64,000 bases of DNA from assembly GCA_019426215.1 (NCBI GenBank), contig CM033408.1, positions 10,791,077-10,855,076 of the forward strand. The letters are read 5' to 3'. The notes beneath the pieces are model-generated. The model was given only the letters and a program-made list of their open reading frames with translations, was not told where the DNA came from and ran no database searches. The number at the start of each line of letters is the position of its first letter. Within the stretch, counting starts at the first letter, position 1. The translations under genes and the position numbers were made by a program. Positions 46,439 through 57,269 of this stretch are shown in pieces. This DNA is from Buddleja alternifolia (taxonomy: Eukaryota; Streptophyta; Magnoliopsida; Lamiales; Scrophulariaceae).

Positions 46439-49400
46439 CTACAATCGAAGCTGGAGGTTCCCGAATGCTGAGACTGGACCTGAATCTGTAAATAAAGGAG
46501 AAAAAAGACCCATCGTAAAAACATCTGCAAACTGATAGTGAGACGGAACGTGCAATGCAAGTAGCTCCCCTAAGGTAACTTTTTCACGTACGAAATGTAA
46601 ATCTAATTCAACATGTTTAGTGCGTTGGTGCTGAACAGGATTAGAACACAAATAGATAGAACTGATATTATCGCAATAAAAAATAGTGGTTTTGAGAAGA
46701 GGAAAATGTAATTCGAGAAGAAGTTTGCGTGGCCAACAAGTTTCAACTGCGGCGTTAGCGACAGGACGATATTCGGTTTCAGCACTAGATTGAGATACAG
46801 TGGGCTGTCTTTTGGAGGACCAAGAGAGGATATTTGAACCTAAGAAAACACAATAGCCAGACGTGGAACAACAAGTGTCTAGGCAACTAGCTTAATCAGC
46901 ATCCGAATAAGCCAAAAGATTATCAGTGGAGGAAGAATGAAGATGTAAACCGTGTGAAATAGTGTCTTTTATATAAGGAAGATTTAGTTTAAGTGCATAA
47001 AAATGAGACTCGGGTGGGTCATGCATAAAAAGACAAATTTGTTGCATGGTGTAAGAGATGTCGGGACAAGTGAAAGTGAGGTATTGAAGAGCACCCGCCA
47101 AGCTTCGATACATGGATGGATCAGAGATTGGCGGACTAGAGATGTCGGAAAGTTTAGAGTTTGTGTCGACAGGAGTGAGGCAAGGATTCCAGCTTTGCAT
47201 GCCTACACTGTCAAGAATAGAATTCGTGAATTGTTCTTGAGATAAGAAAAGACTTGGTCAAGATCGAGAAACCGAAATGCCAAGAAAGAAATGAAAGGTT
47301 TCGAGATTAGTCATGGCAAATTCAACTGAGAGAAGACGTGTAATGTGGTCAAGAAGAGAAGGAGATGATGCGATAAGGAGAATATCATCCACGTAAAGAA
47401 TAAGAAAGGCGGTGTGACCAGCATTATGATAAATGAACATAGAAGTTTCGGCTTTACTACAAAGGAAACTAATTGAAGAATGAAATGTGGCGAATCGTTG
47501 ATGCCAAGCTCGAGGCTCCTGTTTGAGACCACATAAGGATTTTTTGAGGAGGCATACCTGATTAGGAAGAGAAGGGTTAATGAATCCAGGGGGTTGTTTC
47601 ATATACAAAGTTTCATTTAAGTAACCATGGAGAAATGCATTTTTGACATCAAGCTGATGAATAGGCTAGGATCGAGAGAGACAAAGATTGAGAACCGTGC
47701 GGATAATAGCAGGTTTAACTACAGGACTAAAGGTATTCTCATAATCGAGCTTGGGTTGTTGAGTGTAGCCTTGGGCAATGAGGTGCGCTTTATAGCATTC
47801 GAGGGAACCATCGACATGAAATTTATGTCGAAAGATCCATTTCGAGCCGACGATATTAGTTTGAGGAGGGTAAGGAACAAGAGACCAAGTATCATTGGAA
47901 TAAAGAGCCAAAAGTACGGCTTTCATGGCTATAGTCCAATTTTCATCTTTAATTGCTGGAGCAGCCGTACTAGGGAGATGAGAGAGAGAGAGAGCGGAAG
48001 CATTGAGATTAAGAATTTATTTTGGTTTAGGAATACCAGACTTCTGACTTCGGATGAGATGAGACGGATGTCGGGGGAGTATCCGTACGCGGTGCGGGAG
48101 GTGGATTCGTAGTGGGTAGAAGGGAGTGTCGAACTACAAGGGGAGGATTATCAGGAGGCACGATAAAGTCATAGGAAGCAGGGTTTGGTGTGGATTGGGA
48201 AGAGAAAGGAAAGACCGATTTGCCGAAGATTACGTGACGAGAGATAATTATACGGTTGGAAGAAAGATCCAAACAATGAAAACCTTGATGGATACCCGAG
48301 GAAAATTCGGGAGGAGAAATGAGGGAAACGTTTTTGACGTACAGTGGCGGAGAGATTAGAATAACATAGACAACCAAACACCTTCCGGTGATCGTAAGTG
48401 GGAGATTTTTGAAAAAGAGACTCAGAAGGCGTATAAAACGAAAGAGTTTTGGTTGGAAGAAGATTTAAAATATGAATTTCCATGTGTAGAGATTCGACCC
48501 AAAAAGTAGGTAGGAGATTTACTTGAAAAAGTAAGGCGCGAAGAATGTTGTTTGTGGTTTGGACTATACCCTCGACTTTGCTGTTTTGTTGCGATGTATG
48601 TGGACAAAAAAAATCTAAAAAACAAGACCATATTTATTAAATAAATCATGAAAAGGTTCTTGATCAAATTCTCGACCATTATCACATTGAAATTGTTGAA
48701 TATCCGTTTTGAATTGATTTTTAATATAGTTACGAAAATTAAGAAAAATATTAAAAGTTTAAGATTTTTGACGTAGTCGAAAAACCCAAAGATAGTGAGA
48801 GAAATCATCCAAAAATAATATATAATAGCGATAACCACTAAGACTAGCAATTGGAGATGTCCATAAATCTGAATGTATAATTTGAAAAGGAGCAATAGAA
48901 TGAGAATTAGATGAAGAAACCGAAAGTCTACGGTGCTTGCCTAATTGACAAGCATGACACAAATTGTTTGAAAATTTATTACAAGAAATAAAATTCTTAG
49001 AATTTAAAATGGAAAGGACAGCAGCTCCTGGATGGCCGAGGCGTCGGTGCCAAGTGGTGTCGTCGACGGTGATGGAAGCGAGGGCAGTGGAGGAAGGAGA
49101 ACGACAGGAGGAAGAAGTGAAAGGATAGATGTCTATGAGCTATCATTACGGAGTAGAAGAGTTCCGGTCTGCAGATCCTTTACAGAGAAACCAAGGGGGT
49201 CAAATTCAACGGAGCACGAATTTTGTTTTGTAAATTGACGGACGAAAATAAGATTTTTTACAATTTGAGGACTAACAAGAATATTATTTAAAAACAAGAG
49301 GTTTAGAATTAGTAGATAAGATAGACGAACCTAAAAAATTAATAGGAAGACATGCACCATTGCCTACCATAATTGATTTAGAGTTGCATTACGTAAATGA

Positions 49401-49450
49401 TTTAAAATACCTGGGGAAGAGGACATGTGTGCAGTAGCCCCACTGTCCAT
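46439..49450 (-). pseudogene. Copia element 2 pol (protease relic, integrase, RT, RNase H)
   Basis: Fragments in order on the minus strand. The integrase zinc and core region is CHACQLGKHRRLSVSSSNSH, then IIHSDLWTSPIASLSGYRYY (48960-48770). An integrase end and a proline-rich linker follow (48480-48050). RT begins NDTWSLVPYPPQTNIVGSKW (near 47900), then SLCGLKQEPRAWHQRFATFH (near 47530) and an intact YVDDILLIAS (near 47395). The RT end is YRSLAGALQYLTFTCPDISY (near 47110). RNase H runs to about 46439, with SSAETEYRPV and VQHQRTKHVELDLHFVREKV. Several frameshifts and stops separate these pieces, so the polyprotein is not translatable. It looks younger than element 1. Confidence 0.85.
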
Positions 49451-49902
49451 ATACCAGATTGTATTAGGTTGTTAAATATTCATGGATTGGAAAGGGTTGG
49501 AGATGTCTGTGGGCTATTGTGCTTGTGAGGAGACAGTTGGACCATGTGGTTGGGTTGGTGGAGCAGTCCAGTTCAGGTGCATTGGGCTCGCTGGGTAGAA
49601 GTGGGCAGGAGCAGGTGGAGTGGTTGATGGGCCGCTGTGCAAGGCCCAGTTAAAGGGAGGATGCTGGGCTGAATTATTTGTAGCCCAGGTAGTCGGCCGT
49701 TGAAGAGGGCTGCAGTCTAAAGGAGCCCAGTTGGATGGATTGTGCTGGGCCGAGTGAGTGTGGGCTGCCAGAAATGCGCCTGGACCTGGAGGACGAGCTC
49801 ACTGGTCTGGAGCAGCAGAAAGGTTGGACAGATTTTGAATCCTTTAGACCGAAAATACACCAAATGGAGTGGATATTTGATAAACCACATTAGGAGCAGC
49901 CC

Positions 49903-50550
49903 TTAAAATACCCGAGGAACCATTACTGTGATTACCTTTTCCATGATTGAACCCGCGACCACGACCACATCCTCAACCACTATTGCCCTTAAAGGAATAT
50001 TGATTTGAGGAATGGGATGAATTATGTGCAAAAAGAGCAGTGTTAGAATCGAGTGAGGAGGATTATTTTTGAGATGTTGATTTTCCTCTAATTGGAGCAT
50101 AGACCGAACATTAGCAAATGAGGGGAAGGGTGTTATATGAGTGATTACAGTGGCAACACTTTTGAATGAGTCGGGAAAACCGAATAAAGTTTGAAGAACA
50201 AGCACTTTGTCAGAAATAGGGTTTTCCACTTCGCTTAAATTGTCAGAAAGTTCTTTTAATTTATGACAATAATCATGGATTGATAAAGAACCCTTTTTAA
50301 GAGTGCGAAATTTCTCTTCTAATTGAATAGAGCAAGTCACTTTATTATCTTGAAAAAAAAAATTGATACCACAAGCTGTATCACCCTTCTTAACAACAGT
50401 GGAAACAAGATCGGGGGAAAGGGAGGAAAAAAGCCAATAATGAACTTTAGCATCTAGCCTAATCCAAGTAGGATCAAGAATATTTTCAGGGGTGGGGGAT
50501 TTTAGAACATAACCATCTACCATATGCCCGATATAAATAACGAGAAACAT
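49903..50550 (-). pseudogene. Copia element 2 gag
   Basis: A 215-codon frame carries the plant Copia gag pattern: DPTWIRLDAKVHYWLFSSL, then LEEKFRTLKKGSLSIHDYCH, KVLVLQTLFGFP and a Gly/His-poor tail. It lacks its own proper start and the zinc knuckle in frame, so it is probably frame-disrupted. Confidence 0.75.
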
Positions 50551-51082
50551 CTCGCGCCATTGATTATAGCGAGACTCGCTAGGACTTAATTGAAAAGCAT
50601 AAGATGGGAGACAGTGGAAAGAGAATATGCCGGATAATGAACCGGGGTAGCCATAATAACCAAAAAAAAAGACTTACGAGAAAAGAGAGAGAAAGAGCGA
50701 GGATGAGCAATAGTGGTGAACCGGTGGCGAGGAAGATTGAACAACCGCAAACGAGATAACCACAATACGGAGCGCTAGATATTGAAGAGAAGTAATCTTC
50801 CCGGAAAGAGTGATAGAAGTGAACGGCAGGGAGGCTATTTTAGTGAAAATTTTCACGTCGAGGGGAAACAACTAAAAGGAGGAGAAATAATTCTGGGTGA
50901 CTGAAACCATGTAGGATTGTGTAATTTCCCTTGAGGATGATTCTCATTATACCAAGTATATATAAAGATACAAAAGATATGAAAAGATGTAACCTAACTA
51001 CATACAAGGAAATAGGAGCTAGGAGTTATTCTAGACTAGATACAAAAGAGATAAGATACGTATAATATATTAGTCTAACATG

Positions 51083-51335
51083 TATTACCCCCAAAAATCT
51101 AAACTAAACAAAAAATGGGAAAAGAATACTCCACTGTCCCCAAATTACCTTAATTTTCTCTCTTTCAAATTGATTCTTTAACCATCGAGCCTTAATACCT
51201 TCGTCTATAGCTTTGAATTTTCATGTTTTCAAATGTTTCAACCCTAAATTCAAGACTTCTTTGCATTTAGCCCGAAATTCCCAAATCAAACAAATCTTAA
51301 TTTTGGACTAAATGCGAGGCGCATCGATTGATGAC
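51083..51335 (+). repeat. Duplicated segment B2 (pairs with 30448-30710)
   Basis: Resumes the duplicated sequence right after the Copia 5' LTR. Confidence 0.9.
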
Positions 51336-51770
51336 TAAAATCGAACTTCCTAGAGAGTTGGAGGACTTAATGTATTTATTCAAACACAAACGTGTTTGTT
51401 TCTATTTTCAAACAAATTTTGGCCAAAACTTGTTTGCTTTATGTTTTTTTTGACCGAAAAGGACTTTTTTGGTCAAAGAATTTGTCACCTATTGTCTTCC
51501 TATTTGTGTCTACTTTAGGGTGCCTACTAATTACATCAATATATATAACCATAATATTACAATCAGTTAAAACTTATATTATATTATATTTTTCAATCAT
51601 TAACTAATTATAAACACAACTTTTCAGATAAAAACTTATATGATTTGAATGCTACAGTAACTTTTGTCTCTTCTGAAAAAAAAAATTAAATACAAAACCA
51701 AACACATTTCATCAAAATATACAACTCCCAATAAACTTTTTCGCCAAAATTTTCACCAAGAAAAAACCCA

Positions 51771-53745
51771 ATACTATGTATAAATGCATTTCCAAGATGC
51801 TCACACAAAGATTGGCTCTGATACATCCTACGCTTATTAATGAAAACCAGGCTGCCTTTGTACAAGACAGATCAATCATTGACAACATTTTGATAAGCCA
51901 AGAATTAGTCAGATTGTACAATAGAAAGAAAGTATCACCAAGGTGTTTGATGAAAATAGATTTGCAAAAGGCTTATGACACAGTTGATTGGGGATTTCTT
52001 AAGGAGATGATGGAAGGGTATAGCTTTCCCCAAAAGTTTAGCCAGTGGGTTGTGGAATGTGTTACCTCAGTTTCTTTTACTCTTGTCCTAAATGGAGAGT
52101 GTCATGGGTTTGTCAAAGGGAGAAGAGGGATTAGACAAGGTGATCCAATATCACCTTTGTTGTTTGTACTTGTGATGGAGTACCTGACTAGAATGATGAA
52201 GATTATAGTGCAAAATAGGGACTTTAGATTCCACCCTACATGCAAAAGTATGCAATTAACCAACATTTGTTTTGCAGATGACCTCATGTTCTTTTGTAAA
52301 GCAAACAGAGCATCAGTTCAGAGTATTTGGGATCAGTTTCAGCAATTTTCATACACTACAGGCCTATATGTAAATCCAAGGAAGTCTAGCATGTACATCA
52401 GAGGGGTGAGTCAAACTACCAAGCAGGAGTTGATGCAGATAACTGGCTTCTCAGAGGGGACTTTCCCAATGAGACACTTAGGAGTGCCACTTTCTCCAAC
52501 AAAATGGAGCCAAATGGACTGTCATTCATTGGTGGACAGAATTGCAGCAAGACTTACCTGTTGGGCATCCAGGAATTTATCCTATGTAGGTAGAGTACAA
52601 CTAATTAATTCGGTTCTTTTTTCACTTTATGTGTATTGGTGTGGTATATTTGTGATGCCTCAGGCAGTGGTGAAAGAAGTTGAAAGTAAGTGTAGAGGTT
52701 TTTTGTGGGGTACAAAAGAAAACCAAAGGAAAATGGCCTTGGTTAGCTGGGATATTGTGCGCACAAAAAAGAGAGCAAGTGGACTTAATATAAAGAATTG
52801 TAAGGTTTGGAACATGGCTGCAGTTGCAAAGCAGGTGTGGGATTTGGCTAGAAAAAAAGATAGCCTTTGGATAAAGTGGATAAGTGGAATTTATATGAAG
52901 GATGCTGAATTTTGGACCTATGAACCCCCAATGGATTGTAATTGGGTTTGGAGGAAAATTCATAGCTTGAAAAGGGAATTCAAGGATGGGTATGAGGGTA
53001 ACACATGGCAGCAAACAAAAAATGGGGAATATACGGTGCAGAGTGGATCTGAATGGCTTCAGGGAGAGTTGCCAAGATTCAGAAATGCAGATTTTGTGTG
53101 GAATAGGATGAATATTCCAAAGAACTCCTTTATTGCATGGCTAACAGTTCACAAACGGCTACTTACAAGGGAGAGACTAAATAAGTTTGTTAATATGGAA
53201 GAAACAACATGTATTTTGTGCCAAAATGATACTGAAACTGTGCAACACCTTTATTTTGAGTGTACATGGGCGAAAAGATTTCTAATGGATACCATGAACT
53301 GGCTGAATGTACAGCACTATCCGAATACTTTTGATAGATGGAAGGGTTGGCTAGCCTATGCATTCAGGAGATGGAAATTGAAAGAACGTATTGTAAGAAT
53401 GACTATGGCGGGGATTGTTCATAGCATTTGGATAGAGAGGAATCAAAGAATCTTCAAGCATCTTGAAACCGAGAAAGGGGTCATTATGGAGAAGTTGAAA
53501 ACAGAGCTTACAATCAGAATTAGAGGCTTTAAACTACAGAAGCTAACCTATAGAGATACACATTTTTTAGAATATATTTTACATAGTTGTTAGTATAGTC
53601 TTGATTGTTAAATGGACTGTAAACCATTAGGAAAGGGAGCCTGATGCCCCAGGAGTGTTGGGTGCAGGGCCTTTGTAGGGTGGTGGTTTGTGCATGATTG
53701 ATGATGATATATAAAGTTTTTTACGTTGCACCAAAAAAAAAAACC
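51771..53745 (+). mobile_element. 5'-truncated LINE (non-LTR retrotransposon)
   Basis: Begins inside the reverse-transcriptase region and ends with a short 3' UTR and an A run at 53732-53743. Flanks contain similar A-rich stretches (CCAAGAAAAAACCCA on the left, CCAAAAAAAAAAACCC on the right), possibly a target duplication but too low in complexity to be sure. Confidence 0.8.
51776..53593 (+). CDS. LINE reverse transcriptase (ORF2 C-terminal part)
   Basis: 605-residue uninterrupted frame. It starts within RT at YKCISKMLTQRLALIHPTLI and continues QAAFVQDRSIIDNILISQE, DLQKAYDTVDW, GIRQGDPISPLLFVLVMEYL and the active site FADDLMFF. A HLGVPLSP thumb region follows, then a C-terminal zf-RVT-like domain with CILCQNDTETVQHLYFECTW (near 53205). 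The upstream endonuclease and first RT block are missing, so it cannot move by itself, and the start ATG is a chance Met within the RT. The lack of stops over 1.8 kb suggests a fairly recent insertion. Ends KLTYRDTHFLEYILHSC. Confidence 0.9.
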   Translation: MYKCISKMLTQRLALIHPTLINENQAAFVQDRSIIDNILISQELVRLYNRKKVSPRCLMKIDLQKAYDTVDWGFLKEMMEGYSFPQKFSQWVVECVTSVSFTLVLNGECHGFVKGRRGIRQGDPISPLLFVLVMEYLTRMMKIIVQNRDFRFHPTCKSMQLTNICFADDLMFFCKANRASVQSIWDQFQQFSYTTGLYVNPRKSSMYIRGVSQTTKQELMQITGFSEGTFPMRHLGVPLSPTKWSQMDCHSLVDRIAARLTCWASRNLSYVGRVQLINSVLFSLYVYWCGIFVMPQAVVKEVESKCRGFLWGTKENQRKMALVSWDIVRTKKRASGLNIKNCKVWNMAAVAKQVWDLARKKDSLWIKWISGIYMKDAEFWTYEPPMDCNWVWRKIHSLKREFKDGYEGNTWQQTKNGEYTVQSGSEWLQGELPRFRNADFVWNRMNIPKNSFIAWLTVHKRLLTRERLNKFVNMEETTCILCQNDTETVQHLYFECTWAKRFLMDTMNWLNVQHYPNTFDRWKGWLAYAFRRWKLKERIVRMTMAGIVHSIWIERNQRIFKHLETEKGVIMEKLKTELTIRIRGFKLQKLTYRDTHFLEYILHSC

Positions 53746-54229
53746 CCCAAAATAAAACAAACTTACAAACACAGCCAAAGGGTCGCTAAATGTGCTGAAT
53801 TTTGTTAATTTATGGACTAAATGATTTTTTTTTTATATGATACTTATTAGACATATTTTGTCAAAACAAAGTGAAAATTTGCTAAATCCACAGAGGGTTT
53901 TTTAGGCAAATACGCTTACTTTGCAAAAAGTACTGAAGAGATAAGCTCTATTGGAAAAATAGGCCTCCCTCATAGGCTTGTCCAAATTTTTGGTAAGTGA
54001 TATACCTATTTTACCCTTACTTTTATTTATACTAATAATAATAAAAAAAACCCAATATTTACTTAATACCTAAAATATCCTTGATACTCCAATCTTTGCC
54101 TGTATCGATCTTCTGCTCAATCGATTTTCAGCGTTTCAGTGTATCTCCATTTCCGGCCCTTTCATCTCCAATTCGGGCCCTCCCAACGGGCGTAGAGGTA
54201 AGAGAAACAATTGTAATTGGTTGATGAAA

Positions 54230-54575
54230 AGTTTGATTATTTGAATTTGTTGGTTGAGTAAAAGTTTGATTGTTGGTTGAGTAAAAGTTTGATTGAATGC
54301 ATTTGTTGGGGATTTTGATGGATTATGTAGACAAGGTGTTTTACAAAATATTTGATAGAGTTTTTCTCATTAGTTTGCATTGAATAGTGTGTTTTTAGGC
54401 TTTTAGAATGTGATTTTGTGATTGTAGCATTAATTATATTGTTATATGTGTGTTGGAAGTTTGATTGTTTGAATTTGTTGGAGATAGAGATGAATTATGT
54501 AGACAAGGTGTTCGACGAAATGCTTGATTGAGACTCTCATTAATTTGCATTGAAAATGGTGTTTTTAGGCTATAT
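54230..54575 (+). repeat. Diverged tandem repeat in the MURA leader intron
   Basis: Two copies (about 54290-54400 and 54465-54575) share TATGTAGACAAGGTGTT, a TTGAT(A/T)GAG block, CATTAGTTTGCATTGAA/CATTAATTTGCATTGAA and GTGTTTTTAGGC. A shorter GGTTGAGTAAAAGTTTGATT doublet precedes them. Confidence 0.75.
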
Positions 54576-54703
54576 TTGATCAATGCAAAACTTTTGTATT
54601 TTGTAATAATAACTTTAATAATTTTTTGTAAGAATATTTGATCATTCATTACTAATTGTATTTTGTAATAACTGTGTTTCTTTATCTTTTTTTTTCTAGG
54701 AAA

Positions 54704-57269
54704 ATGTCGGAGTTTTTGATATACTATTTATACAATGGTGAGTGGAATATGAAAGTGGGAGACTGTGGAGCACGGCAATGTGAATGGTTGTCAAGGAATA
54801 AATATAAAATGCTGAGTTTTCTACTAACTGGAGTTAATCCACAGTCGATTACACGTTCTCAATTTTTCCAAGTCATGTTTGAATTTGCTCCTTTTGAATG
54901 GAAGAATTATGAAGTTGTAGTAAGTTACATTCCATCCTCTTCTAACGTTGGTTATCCGGTATATATCGAGACCGATATTGACGTGAAGCATTATTTGGTG
55001 GACTCATGTCCAGTGACGAAAAGGCGAAGCATTCTGCATGTGGAGCTTTTAATGAAAGATGTTGAAGGAAAAAAAATCTAGTTTGAAAATGAGATTCAGA
55101 TGGAGAATGAGAAATATTATTTTGAAAAGGAGTTAGTGAATGATTATACATCTGCCCCTGGTCGGCCTGGTGTTGTTTTAAGGAAGCCCACCTCCCCGCC
55201 CGTATCGAAAGCTTCTACACCCACTCCTTCTAAACCCAATCCACCATCGAGTCCTCATTATTATGTGAACAATGAGAACTCAATGCCTGATGCAACCACT
55301 CCTTATAAATCCAGCTCCAATCCACTTTCTAGTCCTTCTCCCTGTGCGGAAAATGTGAATGCAAAGCCCGATGCAAGCCACTATTTTGAAAAAGTGAACT
55401 CAAGGCGTGATGCAACTGCTTCTTTATTTCCACCCAATGTTCGTACAAAGTTCACTCTATCCCATCCACCGGTCAGATTTCATAGATGAAGCTAGTGACC
55501 AAAAGAGTATTGGAACCTTCAGCTTTGATGACGGTCTAGATCTTGTGATTGGTCAGGAATTCACCAGCAAGGAAGAGGTGAAAGACTTGGTTAACAATTT
55601 AGCGCTTAAGTTATGTTTCAATGTTGTAGTAGCTAAGTCGAATAAAAAAGCCTTGGCATATAAATGTAAAGTCTCTGATTGCAAGTGGAGTATTCGTGCG
55701 GCAATTACTGGAAGGTCCCCGTTTTTCTCATTGCGAACTCATAATAACATCCATACATGCCGCCCTACATTGTTAAAGCACCGTGAAAGGTGCTCCTCAG
55801 GAGCGGTTGCTGGATTTTTGTTAAATACTTTCCCATGTCAGTTAAGCGTCCCACCTCCAAAGGTAATAGGGGAAATGATGAATAAAGGTGGCATTGACGT
55901 TTTTTACTACAAAGCTAGGCGTGGTAGAAACATTGCTAGAGATTCTATTAGGGGTGATCCTGGGCTTAGTTATGAGATGCTTCCGAGATATTTGTATATG
56001 TTGGAGAAAGTGAATGAGGGCACGGTTACACATTTGCGTAAAGATGCGAATAACATTTTCCAGTCGTTGTTCTTTGCGTTGGGAGCCTGCATTGAAGGTT
56101 TTGGGTCCATGAGGAAAGTTCTTGTTATTGACGGCACACATTTGAAGACCAAGTACAATGGAGTATTACTTGTTTGTACTGCGGAAGATGGCAACAAACA
56201 TTAGTACCCACTTGCGTTTGGCGTGGTAAGTAAAGAATGCGATGAAACTTGGATTTGGTTCTTGGAGAAACTTCGGGATGTCATACCCAATTCTGACGAT
56301 TTGGTCATCATTTCTGATAGGCATTCATCTATTAAAAATGCCGTTCAGAAAGTTTACCCAAGGTCTTCCCATGGATACTGTACCTATCATATATCCCAAA
56401 ATCTTAAGAACTATGTTTCTACCGGTAGGGGCCTTAAGCAAAAGAAGCAGGCAAAGGATCACATTGTGACGAAGTTTATTGTTTGTGCTGAATCATATAC
56501 TGAGCCCGAATTTGAAAGACTCTTTAGTGACCTCGAAACAAGACAGCCGGTTTCAAATCTTAAGTACCATGAGTATCTTAAAGACACACTTGCTGTGAAA
56601 GAGCATTGGGCGCGTTGTTACTCTAATGGTGCACGATACAATATTATGACAACGAACGGAGTGGAGTCTATTAATGCCGTGTTGACTACTGCGAGGTCAT
56701 ATCCGTTGATTATTTTGTTGGATGAGATTGTGAAGTTAATAATTACGTGGTTCAACAAGCACCGTAACGAAGCTGCAGCCGGGTCCTTGTCACAAAATCT
56801 CACTCCGGAAGTCGAGAGAACGATGCATTAAAGGAAGAGACAATCCACTTTCTTTAAAACGGGCGTGTTGAATAAGTGCACAGGTGAGTACATTGTTGAG
56901 TGTGGCAGCGAAACTTTCTTTGTTGACTTACAAGCAAAAAAATGTACTTGCAGGGTTTTTGACATTGACCATATCCCGTGCGCGCACGCCATTTTGGCAT
57001 ATAATGGTTTAGGGGATGATGATGGCCTTCTCAATTTAATCTCTAAGTATTATTTGAAACAAACATGGGCTTTGGCTTATGTTAGAACTATATACCCCGT
57101 CCCTAGTGAGCCGTCTGAGTGGATCATCCCCGCTGAACTAGAGGGAAATATTGTTGAAGCTCCTTCTTGCGTAGAAAAACGTGGAACGATTCGAAAACTA
57201 CGATATCAATCTGGTGGAGAAAAAGGAAAAAGCCACAAAAAACGTGTGAAAGATCCATCAACCTTCTAA
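54704..57269 (+). pseudogene. Mutator-like transposase (MURA), decayed
   Basis: ATG at 54704 follows a clear splice acceptor (TTTTTCTAG at 54691-54699); a non-coding leader exon likely ends at 54198. Parts in order: an N-terminal domain with LIYYLYNGEWNMK, a Pro/Ser linker, a MuDR-type DNA-binding domain (EFTSKEEVKDLVNNLALKLC, then CKVSDCKWSIRA), and the MULE transposase core. Catalytic residues are Asp in VIDGTHLK (codon 56130), Asp in ISDRHSSI (codon 56316) and Glu in NGVESINAV (codon 56665). A SWIM zinc finger follows, CTCRVFDIDHIPCAHAI (56943-56993). Lesions: TAG 55079-55081, a frameshift near 55473, TAG 56202-56204 and TAA 56829-56831. All catalytic residues survive, so loss is recent or some stops are base errors. 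It matches the MURA type found with ULP-carrying MULEs. Confidence 0.85.

Larger units (their letters stand above)
46319..51080 (-). mobile_element. Copia element 2 (minus strand, short LTRs)
   Basis: 5' LTR 51080-50910 (171 bp, TGTTAGACTAATATATTATA to AATCCTACA). 3' LTR starts at 46433 (TGCTAGACTAATATATTATA) and matches to about 46319, then diverges, so it looks truncated. The site after the 5' LTR reads TGGTTTCAG, resembling the plant Copia primer site TGGTATCAGAGC. A polypurine tract AGGGGTG precedes the 3' LTR. About 4.8 kb, it splits the B copy of an old duplication. Confidence 0.85.

Noticed and set aside
47627..48359. Plus-strand ORFs within Copia element 2
   Set aside because: Antisense to recognisable RT and integrase frames.
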